Shown: positions 7,532 to 15,745 of the stretch, in pieces
Layout: each line of letters opens with the position of its first letter
How positions within the stretch are numbered: position 1 is the first letter of the stretch
Assembly: GCA_021325515.1 (NCBI GenBank)
Contig: JAJPHC010000015.1
Location: 1 to 64,000, forward strand
Reading direction: 5' to 3'
From: Acidobacteriota bacterium
GTDB lineage: Bacteria > Acidobacteriota > Thermoanaerobaculia > Gp7-AA8
Length of the DNA stretch: 64,000 bases
The notes under the pieces: generated by a model
What the model was told of the DNA's origin: nothing
Database searches by the model: none
What the model saw: only the letters and a program-made list of their open reading frames with translations
Program-made: the position numbers and the translations under genes

Positions 7532-9855
7532 CGGATCGCCTTCGCATTCATCGCCGCGAGGTCCTCACGCGCGAGGTTGTAGCGCGGAGTCTGGTACTCG
7601 AGCCAGCGATTCCGATCGGTGTTGATGATCGTTCCGCGAGCCGTCCGCTCGAGACGCGTCACATCCTCCGGCGAGAGCATCCGACCGCTCAACAGACTGC
7701 AGAGACCGTGCGAATCGACAGACCCGGGATAAGAGCCGAAGATCCGTACAGCGGCTTGAACACCGGCCGCTCGCATGACCTGAGGCTCCATCGTCGCAAC
7801 GGCGATTCCCTGTCCACCGAAGGACCAGAGGCTGACGTACGGAAACACCTTGCGGATCGTCAACAGAATCGAAGCGATCTCTCGCGGCGTTGTGTGATGC
7901 AGTTGAATCCACTGCTGCAGCACCGCATGCGGTTTCATTCGCGCGGCAGCGAGCTCATAGAAATTGCGGCTGTAGAGATTCGTCGCGCCGGCGAACCAGA
8001 TACTCGAGATCTCCATCGTAATCAGGTCGTACTTCTTCTCGTCCAGGAGCAGCAGATTGCGTCCGTCTTCCAGATGGATGTGCACGTTTGGTTGTGCGAG
8101 AAAGTCGCGGTTGACACGCCCGAAAAATGTCTGTGCCGCGACCAGCATCCCGGGCGCGATCTCGGCCACTTCGACATTGTGGAATCCCGCCGCCTGCACG
8201 GCACCACCTGATTGGCCCGTCCCCACACCAACCACGAGTGCGTCGTCGAACCGTGATGTGAACAGTGTCGGGACGGCGGCAAACCCAATCTGCGCCGCCA
8301 GCTCGCCTCCGTCGCTTCCCTGAAACTTGCCGTTGGTGAGCAGGACTCGCGTCCCTTTCGGGCTTGAAACGACCGTCGTAATGCCGCCCGCCGAGTCTTC
8401 GTGAAAGAAGAACAGTTTGGTCGAGGAGCTCACGAACATCGGCTCGAAGTAGACGTGCTCACCCGACGTGAGTCGCAGGCGGTCCCACTGCGGTGCGAGA
8501 CCGCTCACCAGCAGGGCGATGGCAACTGCGCCGAATCCAACCGCCCGCTGCCGGCCGGAGGCGGTCGCGAACAGGATCGCCGCACCCGCAATCGAGTACA
8601 CCATTGCGATGATGAGCAGTACCGCCTCGGAGCCGATCGACGGAATCGCGACGAAGGCGGTCAGCAAGGCACCGGCACAACAGCCGATCGTATTCGCTGC
8701 GGTCATCGTGCTGGCAGTTCTCCCCTGCTCGGCCGCGGGAAATTCACGTAGGCGGAAGAGCATCGGAAAGACGGAGCCGAGAATTGCCGACGGTGGCATC
8801 AGGACGACGGCAGCCACGGCAGCGCGCAGCAATTCAGCCCCTGCGAACCCTGTGACGCGCGATCCGAACAGAGTAAACGTGTGCGGCACATGCGGCCACA
8901 CCATCTGCTGGATCGCGACGGCCAGACCGCCGAGCGCCAGCATCGTAGCGGGAGCGGCGGCGGGTACGTCATCGCGTGATGGCAGGATTCGGCTGGCGAT
9001 TGCACCACCGATGAAGAGCCCGGCGAGAACCGCCGTCAGCATCGAGGCGAATGCATAGATCGTGTTGCCGCATACCGCCGCGATGAGATGCGTCCATACG
9101 ACTTCGAGCGCAAAAAAGAGGAATCCGCAAACGGCCGCGCTGCCGATGAGCAACAGTCGATGCGATACGCGTGCAGCCGGCTCGTCGTGTGCAGAGGCAC
9201 GAGAAACATCGTTGCTGACCATCTCGGGCGCCGTGCGTCCGAGATTCCAGGCAGCAAGGCCGACGACGACGTCGAGCGTCGTGAGGAGCAGCGCACCATC
9301 GACGCCGGCCCTCGCGAATACGACGTACGGCCCGGCTGCCGCGGCCGCGGTAGCTCCGAGAAGGTTGAGCGCGTAAAAGAAGCTGATGTCGTCACGGCGC
9401 GTGCTGCCGAGTTGATCGTGCAGTGCGTCGACGATCGCCGGAAACGTCGCACCCATGAACAGCGTCGGCGGAAGAATCCAAATTGACGCGACGAGCAGCC
9501 GGAGTGCGGTCAAGCCGGCGAAGCTTCCCGTGCCAAGACGCAGCAGTGGTACGAATGCGTTGATCAGATGTTCGAACGCAAAGTAGAGCACGAGAGCCCA
9601 CAGGCCGACCGCGCATTCGAGCACGGCGTAGATGCGCAACGGCCTGAGCGATGACCTGCGCCACCAGCGGTACGACCATGCGCCGAGCGTCAGGCCGGCG
9701 AAGTAGATCGTGAGCACGCTGGCGGCGGCATGGGTGCTCGTCCCGAGCAGAGTTTCGAGAAGCTTCTCGTACGCCTGCTCCGCGATCAACGCGGTTGCGC
9801 CGGTGCTGACGAAGAGTGCCGCCAGCGTGCGCCGTGCAGATCGTGGGATGTTCAA
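7444..9855 (-). CDS. Membrane-anchored spermidine synthase-like protein
   Basis: 803 residues starting with TTG. The N-terminal about 500 residues are hydrophobic, with roughly 12-14 membrane helices of the fused MFS/spermidine synthase type. The C-terminal about 280 residues are a methyltransferase-fold spermidine synthase-like domain (VVGVGTGQSGG glycine loop, LEDGRNLL, YDLITMEISS). True aminopropyl transfer is uncertain: such fusion proteins are common in environmental bacteria and mostly uncharacterised. It overlaps the upstream homoserine dehydrogenase by 4 bp and is the last gene of that operon. Its 3' end overlaps the CPBP gene by 88 bp. Confidence 0.75.
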   Translation of the reverse strand: MNIPRSARRTLAALFVSTGATALIAEQAYEKLLETLLGTSTHAAASVLTIYFAGLTLGAWSYRWWRRSSLRPLRIYAVLECAVGLWALVLYFAFEHLINAFVPLLRLGTGSFAGLTALRLLVASIWILPPTLFMGATFPAIVDALHDQLGSTRRDDISFFYALNLLGATAAAAAGPYVVFARAGVDGALLLTTLDVVVGLAAWNLGRTAPEMVSNDVSRASAHDEPAARVSHRLLLIGSAAVCGFLFFALEVVWTHLIAAVCGNTIYAFASMLTAVLAGLFIGGAIASRILPSRDDVPAAAPATMLALGGLAVAIQQMVWPHVPHTFTLFGSRVTGFAGAELLRAAVAAVVLMPPSAILGSVFPMLFRLREFPAAEQGRTASTMTAANTIGCCAGALLTAFVAIPSIGSEAVLLIIAMVYSIAGAAILFATASGRQRAVGFGAVAIALLVSGLAPQWDRLRLTSGEHVYFEPMFVSSSTKLFFFHEDSAGGITTVVSSPKGTRVLLTNGKFQGSDGGELAAQIGFAAVPTLFTSRFDDALVVGVGTGQSGGAVQAAGFHNVEVAEIAPGMLVAAQTFFGRVNRDFLAQPNVHIHLEDGRNLLLLDEKKYDLITMEISSIWFAGATNLYSRNFYELAAARMKPHAVLQQWIQLHHTTPREIASILLTIRKVFPYVSLWSFGGQGIAVATMEPQVMRAAGVQAAVRIFGSYPGSVDSHGLCSLLSGRMLSPEDVTRLERTARGTIINTDRNRWLEYQTPRYNLAREDLAAMNAKAIRQFADPRSPFAIEPEAARVIGSLCGSGER

Positions 9856-10826
9856 TCGATTCCGTTCATTTTATCGCTTCTCATCATGATGACATCGGAT
9901 ACGACGGCCGCGGCCGTTGGACCAGCACCCGCACCTCGTCCGATGAGCGTGATCTCGCCGGCCGCGCGGCTCTGAATCACGACGCCGTTGAACTCATCGC
10001 GGATGTGCGCGAGCGGATCGTGCGCCGTCAGCTGCACCGGGGCGACACGCAGCTCGATGCCTCCGGTCACGCGATGCGCGGAGGCAACCTGGCGGATGAC
10101 GCGCCCATGCTCGCGTGCGCGGATGACGTCCTCGTGTCGAATGCCGCGAATCCCGGCGATGGAGCTGCTGACGACAGGCTCGTCGAACGCGAGCCCGGCG
10201 AGGATCCGCAGTTTCTGCGCGGCATCTTCGCCGTCGATATCGAGCGACGGATCCGCCTCGGCGAACCCGCGCTCCTGTGCGAGGGCCAGCGCCGCGTCGA
10301 ACGAAAGACGGTCCGCTTCGATGCGCGTCAGGACGTAATTCGACGTGCCGTTGAGAATCCCGCGGACGCAATCGATCGTGTCGGCCGCGAGCCCGTCGCG
10401 AATCGCGCGGATCACCGGGATTCCACCGCAGACGCTCGCCTCGAACCCGATCGTCACGCCACGCCTGACTGCGGCCGCGAAGAGATCGCGGCCGCAGTCA
10501 GCGAGAAGAGCCTTGTTGGCGGTGACGACGTGGCGCCCGTTGGCGATGGCGCGGCGCACGTACGCGCCGGCGCAATGGACGCCGCCCACGGTTTCGACGA
10601 TGACATCGCAGCTCGCATCGAGCACGTCCGTCGCGCGCGTCGTCAGCAGCCGCCGGTCGACTCCCGGCCGCGGCTTGGCGAGATCGCGCACGAGAATCTT
10701 CTCGATCGTCAGCTCGACACCATGGCGCTCGCGAATCCGTTCCCGCTCCCGATCGATGAGGTGTACGACTCCCCCGCCGACGGTTCCGCATCCCAGCAGC
10801 CCGAGTCGAAGTCTCGCGGCGCTCAT
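9852..10826 (-). CDS. hom: Homoserine dehydrogenase (no ACT domain)
   Basis: 324 residues. An N-terminal NAD(P)-binding Rossmann domain (GLLGCGTVGGG, residues about 9-19) and a catalytic domain with GGIPVIRAIRDGL and ILNGTSNYVL are present. The enzyme reduces aspartate semialdehyde to homoserine, the branch to threonine and methionine. The usual bacterial enzyme is about 430 residues and ends in an ACT domain for threonine feedback; this one stops before it, as in short archaeal and some bacterial forms. Both neighbours overlap by 4 bp; the upstream gene is a trans-sulfuration enzyme, which implies a role in methionine supply. Confidence 0.92.
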   Translation of the reverse strand: MSAARLRLGLLGCGTVGGGVVHLIDRERERIRERHGVELTIEKILVRDLAKPRPGVDRRLLTTRATDVLDASCDVIVETVGGVHCAGAYVRRAIANGRHVVTANKALLADCGRDLFAAAVRRGVTIGFEASVCGGIPVIRAIRDGLAADTIDCVRGILNGTSNYVLTRIEADRLSFDAALALAQERGFAEADPSLDIDGEDAAQKLRILAGLAFDEPVVSSSIAGIRGIRHEDVIRAREHGRVIRQVASAHRVTGGIELRVAPVQLTAHDPLAHIRDEFNGVVIQSRAAGEITLIGRGAGAGPTAAAVVSDVIMMRSDKMNGID

Positions 10827-11998
10827 GCTTCAGCACTCCTCGCCGGAATGCGCGTTACGGAGAGCGCCTGCTCCAGATCGTCGATCAGATCGCGCACATC
10901 TTCGAGCCCGACCGACAGTCTGATGAGCCCATCGCTGATTCCGACGCTCTTTCTCACCTCGGGTTCCACCGATGCGTGAGTCATCGTCGCCGGATGGCAG
11001 AACAGACTGCGCACGCTGCCGAGGCTTTCGGCGAGCGTCCAGAGTTTCAGGTGGCGCGTGAAGGCGCGCGTCTCCTCGAGCGTCGTGTCGAGCTCGAATG
11101 AGACGACCGCGCCGAAGCGCTCCATCTGGCGCCGCGCCACGGCGTGGCCCTCGTGCGTCGCGAGGCCGGGATAGAACACCCGCGACACCGCGTCGTGGCG
11201 TTCGAGATACTCCACGATCCGCTCGGCGTTGTCGCAATGCTTCTGCACGCGGAGCGAAAGCGTCTTCGTGCCGCGCAGGATGAGGAAACAATCCTGCGGG
11301 CCGGGGACGGCGCCGATCGCGTTCTGATAGAAGTGCAGATCGGCGGCGAGCGCGTCGTCGTTGGTGATGACGACTCCGCCGAGGACATCGCTGTGGCCGT
11401 TGATGTACTTGGTGGTCGAGTGCAGGACGAGGTCGGCGCCGAGCGCGAGCGGATGCTGCAGGAGCGGCGTTGCGAACGTGTTGTCGACTACGGTGCGGAC
11501 GCCGGCGCGCCGCGCGATGGCGGCGCACGCCGCGATGTCCGTGATCTTCAGCAGCGGATTCGAGGGAGTCTCGAGCCAGAGCAGCTTCGTTTCGGGGCGG
11601 ATCGCTCCCGCGATCGTGAATGGATCGCCGGGATCGATGAAGGTGAACTCCACGCCGAATTTCGCAAAGTACTTTGTGAAGATCCGCCAGGCGCCGCCGT
11701 AGAGATCGCGGGTCGAGATGACATGATCGCCGGCGCGCAGCAGCGAGAGCACGCCGTGAATCGCGGCCATGCCGCTGGCGAAGGCGACGCCGTGCTGCGC
11801 TCCTTCCAGCGAAGCGAGATTTTCCTCGAGCGCGCGGCGCGTCGGGTGGCCGGTGCGCGCGTAGCAGTAACCGCGGTTGATGCCCGGTTCCGTCTGGCGG
11901 AACGTCGAGGTCTGGTAGATCGGGAACGAGACTGCACCGGTCGTCTCATCGTCGGGTTGACCGGCATGGATGGCGAGCGTATCGAGTCGATACGACAT
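10823..11998 (-). CDS. Trans-sulfuration PLP enzyme (cystathionine gamma-synthase / O-acylhomoserine sulfhydrylase type)
   Basis: 391 residues of the Cys/Met-metabolism PLP family. Visible features: YARTGHPTRRALEENLASLEG near the N-terminus, the DNTFATP stretch, and the PLP-lysine motif HSTTKYINGHSD. The family includes MetB, MetZ, MetC and methionine gamma-lyase, which cannot be separated by eye. Pairing with homoserine dehydrogenase and the methionine-rich leader peptide upstream favours a biosynthetic role (MetB or MetZ). ATG 11998 is chosen over an in-frame codon at 12019 because AGGAGG stands 7-8 bp before it. Its stop overlaps hom by 4 bp. Confidence 0.88.
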   Translation of the reverse strand: MSYRLDTLAIHAGQPDDETTGAVSFPIYQTSTFRQTEPGINRGYCYARTGHPTRRALEENLASLEGAQHGVAFASGMAAIHGVLSLLRAGDHVISTRDLYGGAWRIFTKYFAKFGVEFTFIDPGDPFTIAGAIRPETKLLWLETPSNPLLKITDIAACAAIARRAGVRTVVDNTFATPLLQHPLALGADLVLHSTTKYINGHSDVLGGVVITNDDALAADLHFYQNAIGAVPGPQDCFLILRGTKTLSLRVQKHCDNAERIVEYLERHDAVSRVFYPGLATHEGHAVARRQMERFGAVVSFELDTTLEETRAFTRHLKLWTLAESLGSVRSLFCHPATMTHASVEPEVRKSVGISDGLIRLSVGLEDVRDLIDDLEQALSVTRIPARSAEA

Positions 11999-12057
11999 GA
12001 GTTTCCCTCCTGCGCGCAATGCGCTCGTGTGTTCGAACTGCGGGAATCGTGTGAGTG

Positions 12058-12114
12058 AAAAAGGACGGAGGGACCCTGGCCGAAGACGCGAGGAATTACG
12101 CGTCCGCGCCAGGG
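12058..12114 (-). promoter_or_regulatory. Leader hairpin, candidate attenuator
   Basis: On the minus strand CCCTGGC (12114-12108) pairs with GCCAGGG (12080-12074), and GACGCG (12104-12099) pairs with CGCGTC (12090-12085), giving a two-part stem with an 8-nt loop. Five T residues occur at 12062-12058, but about 12 nt after the stem, so it is not a canonical terminator. A second CGCGTC copy at 12154-12149 could pair with the same GACGCG and act as an alternative fold. Confidence 0.45.
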
Positions 12115-12128
12115 CGGCGCATCATCAT
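12096..12128 (-). CDS. Candidate methionine leader peptide (10 aa)
   Basis: Short reading frame ATG ATG ATG CGC CGC ... TAA, translated MMMRRPGADA. It lies in the leader between the promoter at 12170-12198 and the trans-sulfuration gene. The stop codon falls in the loop of the hairpin at 12074-12114. Three consecutive Met codons ahead of a methionine biosynthesis operon resemble ribosome-mediated attenuators. An AGGG is present 4 nt upstream of the first ATG, a weak ribosome-binding site. Too short to prove by sequence; chance occurrence is possible. Confidence 0.45.
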   Translation of the reverse strand: MMMRRPGADA

Positions 12129-12169
12129 TCGGCCCTGCTGGGTGAAGTGACGCGGCATGTTGGCGGAGG

Positions 12170-12198
12170 ACGATACGCTCGTCGCCGGGATCTGTCAA
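12170..12198 (-). promoter_or_regulatory. Sigma-70-type promoter of the methionine operon
   Basis: On the minus strand TTGACA (12198-12193) is followed after exactly 17 bp by TATCGT (12175-12170). The predicted start near 12163 gives a leader of about 165 nt before the trans-sulfuration gene, long enough to hold the leader peptide and hairpin described separately. Confidence 0.75.
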
Positions 12199-12236
12199 CG
12201 CTGTGGTGCGCGGGACCGAGCGGAAGCGATGTGCCG

Positions 12237-12608
12237 CTATTGCGCGAGGAACTTCTCGACTTGTGCGACGAAGGTCAGGCCGTTTCCGGTCTTTTTGATG
12301 TAACCCATCGCGGGTGAGCGCTCGACGAGCGACTGAAGCTCTTCTTCGCTTTTCGATGAATGCAGGACAATGCGCGTCTGTCGCAGAAAGTCGAAGAGCG
12401 TCGTGAAGTCGAGCACATGCTCGCCCGACAGCGCGGGCATCTCGATGTCGAGCAGAACGAGATCGGGCTTCTCACGCTGGACGAGCTGCGGCATCCGCAG
12501 CGGCGATTCGGTCGTGACGACCTCGTATCCCGCAGCTTCGAGAAGACGCTTGGCGACGCTCAATGCTTTCGCGTCGTCATCGATCACCATGATCTTGCCC
12601 TTGGCCAT
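12237..12608 (-). CDS. Single-domain response regulator (CheY-like)
   Basis: 123 residues, a lone receiver domain. The acidic pocket (Asp10-Asp12), phosphoacceptor Asp54 in LVLLDIEMP, Ser at 84/85 and Lys105 in GYIKKTG are all present, so phosphorylation looks feasible. There is no output domain. The start codon overlaps the parB stop (TGATG), so translation is coupled to the partition genes. No histidine kinase is in the window. The link to ParAB hints at a role in chromosome segregation or cell-cycle control, but that is inference from position. Confidence 0.88.
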   Translation of the reverse strand: MAKGKIMVIDDDAKALSVAKRLLEAAGYEVVTTESPLRMPQLVQREKPDLVLLDIEMPALSGEHVLDFTTLFDFLRQTRIVLHSSKSEEELQSLVERSPAMGYIKKTGNGLTFVAQVEKFLAQ

Positions 12609-13441
12609 CAGTTCTCCGACTCCAGCCTGCGCAGGAGCTCGCGCACTGCATCGATCACTTCCGTTCGATCGACATTCGGCTTCTTGAACGAGAGGTTGAG
12701 CGAGAACGGAAGCGACTTGTCCTTCAACTGGAAGACGTAGTTCTTCGGCCGCCCCGCCTTCTTCGGCTCTGCCTTCGCCGTCTGCTTGCGCAGCTCCTCG
12801 CGCGACAACTCCCCTGCCGCGAATGCGCGGACGATCTCTTCCATCGCGCTCTCGCTGCCGGCGCGTGCGACCTGAACGAGCACCGACTTATTGCTGATAC
12901 CCGCCTCGCGGCACATCGCGCGGATGCGATCCGGAATCTCGTTGATGAGCAAGGTCTCCGTCACCGTCGAACGCGACTTGCCGATCACCTGCGAGATCCT
13001 CTCGTGCGTATAGCCGAACTTCTCCTGCAGGATGTACAGCCCTTCAGCCTCTTCGAACGGTGTGAGGTCCTTGCGCTGAATGTTCTCGATCAACGCGATC
13101 TCGAGCTGTTCCTTGTCGTCGACATCGAGCTCGATGGCCGGCACTTCGTCCAGACCGACCATCGTGGCCGCACGAAAGCGGCGCTCGCCGGAGATGATCT
13201 GATAACGGTTCGGCCCGACGGCGCGCACGAGAATCGGCTCGAGCACGCCCTTCTCTCGCACCGATGCCGCGAGCTCCTCGATGTTTCCGAGCTGTGTGCG
13301 GGGCTGATCGGGGTTCGCCTCGATGAACTGCAGGGGAATCATCGATCCGATGTGACGTCCGGAGCGTTTCGTCAACTCCTCCACGTAGTGGGAGTCGTGA
13401 CGCATCGCCGAACGATCGGGAAGGCCTCTTTTCATTGCCAT
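12608..13441 (-). CDS. parB: ParB/Spo0J-family partition protein
   Basis: About 277 residues from ATG 13441 (13435 is an alternative). Family motifs: NPDQPR, ISGERRFRAA, and ALIENIQRKDLTPFEEAEG, followed by the helix-turn-helix and a C-terminal dimerisation region. ParB loads on parS sites and works with ParA to segregate replicated origins. An in-frame extension upstream (to 13525) is rejected because it translates the heptamer repeat (FNFQFSIFNF) and lacks family similarity. parA lies 104 bp upstream across that repeat array. No parS consensus was found in the window. Confidence 0.9.
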   Translation of the reverse strand: MAMKRGLPDRSAMRHDSHYVEELTKRSGRHIGSMIPLQFIEANPDQPRTQLGNIEELAASVREKGVLEPILVRAVGPNRYQIISGERRFRAATMVGLDEVPAIELDVDDKEQLEIALIENIQRKDLTPFEEAEGLYILQEKFGYTHERISQVIGKSRSTVTETLLINEIPDRIRAMCREAGISNKSVLVQVARAGSESAMEEIVRAFAAGELSREELRKQTAKAEPKKAGRPKNYVFQLKDKSLPFSLNLSFKKPNVDRTEVIDAVRELLRRLESEN

Positions 13442-13453
13442 TGGTCTTGGGTC

Positions 13454-13542
13454 GAAATTGAAAATTGAAAATTGAAAATTGAAAACGCATGAACGTCTTC
13501 GATTTCCTGCATTTTCAATGTTCAATGTTCAATGTTCAATTC
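13454..13542. repeat. Inverted heptamer arrays between parA and parB
   Basis: Left array (13454-13486): about four and a half copies of GAAAATT. Right array (13510-13542): copies of TTCAATG and related units, complementary to the left. Spacer is about 23 nt. The parA stop is 4 bp beyond. Transcribed from parA toward parB, this would form an A/U-rich hairpin in the intercistronic mRNA. Confidence 0.85.
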
Positions 13543-13545
13543 CTT

Positions 13546-14301
13546 TCAGACTCGGGCGAGGATTTCTTCGCTGAGTGAGTAGTACTCCATCGCGCCGCTC
13601 GATTTCGGCGCGAAGGTGAAGATCGATTCCTTGTACGCGGGACTCTCTTCGAGACGGATCGATTTCGTGATCACCGTGTTGAAGAGGCGGTCGCCGAACA
13701 CGCTGCCGATCTGATCGTGAATGTCCTTGGCCAGCGTCGTCCGTTTGTCGTGCATCGTGATCACGACGCCGAGGAGTTGCAGGTTCGGATTGGGCCGCGC
13801 TTTGATTTTTTCGATCGTCTCGAGGAGATCGTCCGTTCCCTCGAGCGCGAAGTAGGACGACTGAATCGGGACGAGCACGTGCGTCGAAGCGACCAGCGCA
13901 TTCACCGTGATCATGCCGAGCGTCGGAGGGGTGTCGATGAGGATGTAGTCGTACTTCGACGCGACATCCTTCATCTTGTCCTTCAGGCGAAAGGGCCCGT
14001 CCAGCTCACCGATGAGCTTCGACTCGAGCTTCGCGAGCGCAATTCGCGAGGGAGCGACGTAGAGGTTCTCGACCGGCGTCGGTACGACTACCTCGTCGAG
14101 CGGCAGCTCCTCGCTCACGAGCACGTCGTACATCGACCTGGTCACCTGCCGCACATCGATGTACGACATGGACGAGTTCGCCTGCGGATCGAGATCGATC
14201 AACAGGGTTCTGAATCCCTTATTCGCTACGGCTGCCGAGAGATTGATGGCGGTCGTGGTCTTGCCCACTCCGCCTTTTTGGTTGGCGACTGTGATGATCA
14301 T
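13546..14301 (-). CDS. parA: ParA-family chromosome partition ATPase
   Basis: 251 residues from ATG 14301, preceded by GAGG. Deviant Walker A KGGVGKTT at residues 9-16, including the signature Lys9, then DLDPQANSS and the Walker B-like DYILIDTPP. ParA/Soj ATPases bind DNA nonspecifically and move ParB-parS complexes. A TACAAT -10-like box on the minus strand at 14320-14315 would start a short leader. The in-frame extension to 14400 has no family similarity and is discarded. ParB and a receiver protein follow on the same strand. Confidence 0.93.
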   Translation of the reverse strand: MIITVANQKGGVGKTTTAINLSAAVANKGFRTLLIDLDPQANSSMSYIDVRQVTRSMYDVLVSEELPLDEVVVPTPVENLYVAPSRIALAKLESKLIGELDGPFRLKDKMKDVASKYDYILIDTPPTLGMITVNALVASTHVLVPIQSSYFALEGTDDLLETIEKIKARPNPNLQLLGVVITMHDKRTTLAKDIHDQIGSVFGDRLFNTVITKSIRLEESPAYKESIFTFAPKSSGAMEYYSLSEEILARV

Positions 14302-14530
14302 TGAGCCTCGATGGATTGTACCCGACAGACACACACAAACATCCGATTCATGCGCTGGAAAATCTTCGCAGGCGAAGATGGAATTCAGGACGAATCGCAT
14401 CTTCTCGCCACCACGGCTTTGCGGTACACTGGTGTCGGATAATCGTTCGCTTGGAACTGGTTGTGGTCCGCGATCCGGCGATGACCCGGTCCCGAAAAAC
14501 TGGTCTCCTGTGCAGAGGGGGAACTATTCA

Positions 14531-15691
14531 ATGAAAAGCACGTCGTGGAAAATTGCAGCTCTTCTTTCCGCTCTGGTTTCGATTCAGGCCTACGCACAGC
14601 CAGCGTGGACGCCCAACACGCCTAACGACACACTTGGTACTACATCGAAGGTTGGCGTCGGAACCACGAACCCAACCTACCCGTTCCAGGTTTTCGGTAA
14701 CCTGACCACGGGCGCGGGCATCCAGTACGGATCGATCTGCCAGGTCAACTCGGCGGGAACCGCCGGCTCGATTCAGCAGGCTGCCGAAGTGGAGCTCTTC
14801 CCCGGCTACACCGGCACGGGCAGCACCGCGGCGCTCGGCTTCCGCAACAGCGCCTCCGGCCAGGGCACCTCGATCGACGTCAGCAACAACGGTAACTACG
14901 GTGTCTTCGGTGTCACCACCGGCACCACCGTTGGCGACAACGCCGGCATGGTCGGATTCGCGGCAAACGGCAACTACAGCTTCGGTCTCGTCGGCGACGC
15001 GCAGACCGCCAAGAGCGGCGGGAAGAACGTCGGCGTCCTCGGCTACGGCTTCAACAACGCAGCCGACGTCGCGATCGGCGGCTACTTCGCTCTCTCTGCC
15101 GGCTCGCAGAAAGCGAAATTCACCACCGCAGCGCTGATCGCCGACAACGGCGATCTCGTTGCCACCGCGCCGATCTTCCTCGGCCGCGCCAACGGCGTCA
15201 CCAAGTTCCTCATCGACAAAGATGGCAACGTCAACGTCACCGGCACACTCACGGCCACCTCGGTCGTCAACGCGGTGTATGGACAGGACGTCGCCGAATG
15301 GGTGCAGGCTGATCACGAGATTCCCGCAGGCACGGTCGTGATTCTGAATCCCGAGAAGAACAATCAGGTCATGCCTTCGACCGTCGCGTACGACACGACG
15401 ATCGCAGGTGTCGTCTCCGCGCAGCCCGGCATGATCCTCGGCCGTGGTGGCGTCAACAAGTGCACGGTCGCGACCTCGGGCCGCGTGCGTGTCCGCGTCG
15501 ACGCAACGAAGGGCGCGATCCACATCGGCGATCTCCTGGTGACGAGCGACGAGCCCGGCACCGCGATGAAGTCGCAGCCGATCGAAGTCAACGGCCGCCA
15601 CTTCCACCAGCCGGGCACGATCCTCGGCAAGGCTCTCGAGCCGCTCGAGGATGGCAAGGGCGAGATCCTCGTCCTCCTCTCCCTCGGCTAG
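14531..15691 (+). CDS. Secreted repeat protein with tail-fibre-like C-terminal domain
   Basis: 386 residues. A clear signal peptide (Lys at 2 and 7, hydrophobic core, AYAQ cleavage region near residue 22). The middle is Gly/Asn/Thr/Ser-rich, with the VGVGTTNPTYPFQVFGN segment that resembles openings of secreted tail-fibre-like proteins, and irregular GxxG repeats that suggest a beta-rich fold. The C-terminus (about 255-386: DVAEWV, AGTVVILNP, ATSGRVRVRVD, GDLLVTSDEPG) is a conserved domain often found at the end of such proteins. Function unknown. ATG 14531 is preceded by AGAGGGGG. A terminator follows at 15719. Confidence 0.75.
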   Translation: MKSTSWKIAALLSALVSIQAYAQPAWTPNTPNDTLGTTSKVGVGTTNPTYPFQVFGNLTTGAGIQYGSICQVNSAGTAGSIQQAAEVELFPGYTGTGSTAALGFRNSASGQGTSIDVSNNGNYGVFGVTTGTTVGDNAGMVGFAANGNYSFGLVGDAQTAKSGGKNVGVLGYGFNNAADVAIGGYFALSAGSQKAKFTTAALIADNGDLVATAPIFLGRANGVTKFLIDKDGNVNVTGTLTATSVVNAVYGQDVAEWVQADHEIPAGTVVILNPEKNNQVMPSTVAYDTTIAGVVSAQPGMILGRGGVNKCTVATSGRVRVRVDATKGAIHIGDLLVTSDEPGTAMKSQPIEVNGRHFHQPGTILGKALEPLEDGKGEILVLLSLG

Positions 15692-15718
15692 AAACGAACC
15701 AACACGCACGAAACGAAA

Positions 15719-15742
15719 GGCCGCCCATCCGGGCGGCCTTTT
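15719..15742 (+). terminator. Rho-independent terminator
   Basis: Perfect 8-bp stem GGCCGCCC/GGGCGGCC with an ATCC loop followed by TTTT. It ends the secreted-protein gene and lies 4 bp before the convergent DUF151 gene, where it could serve only the plus strand because the T-run is on one side. Confidence 0.92.
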
Positions 15743-15745
15743 CAT

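Noticed and set aside
12028-12042. tRNA T-loop-like GTTCGAAC
   Set aside because: No cloverleaf or acceptor stem around it.
12061-12120. SAM-I riboswitch-like GGAGGGAC...GGCC on the plus strand
   Set aside because: It is on the strand opposite the methionine operon and lacks the GGCAACC and junction elements.
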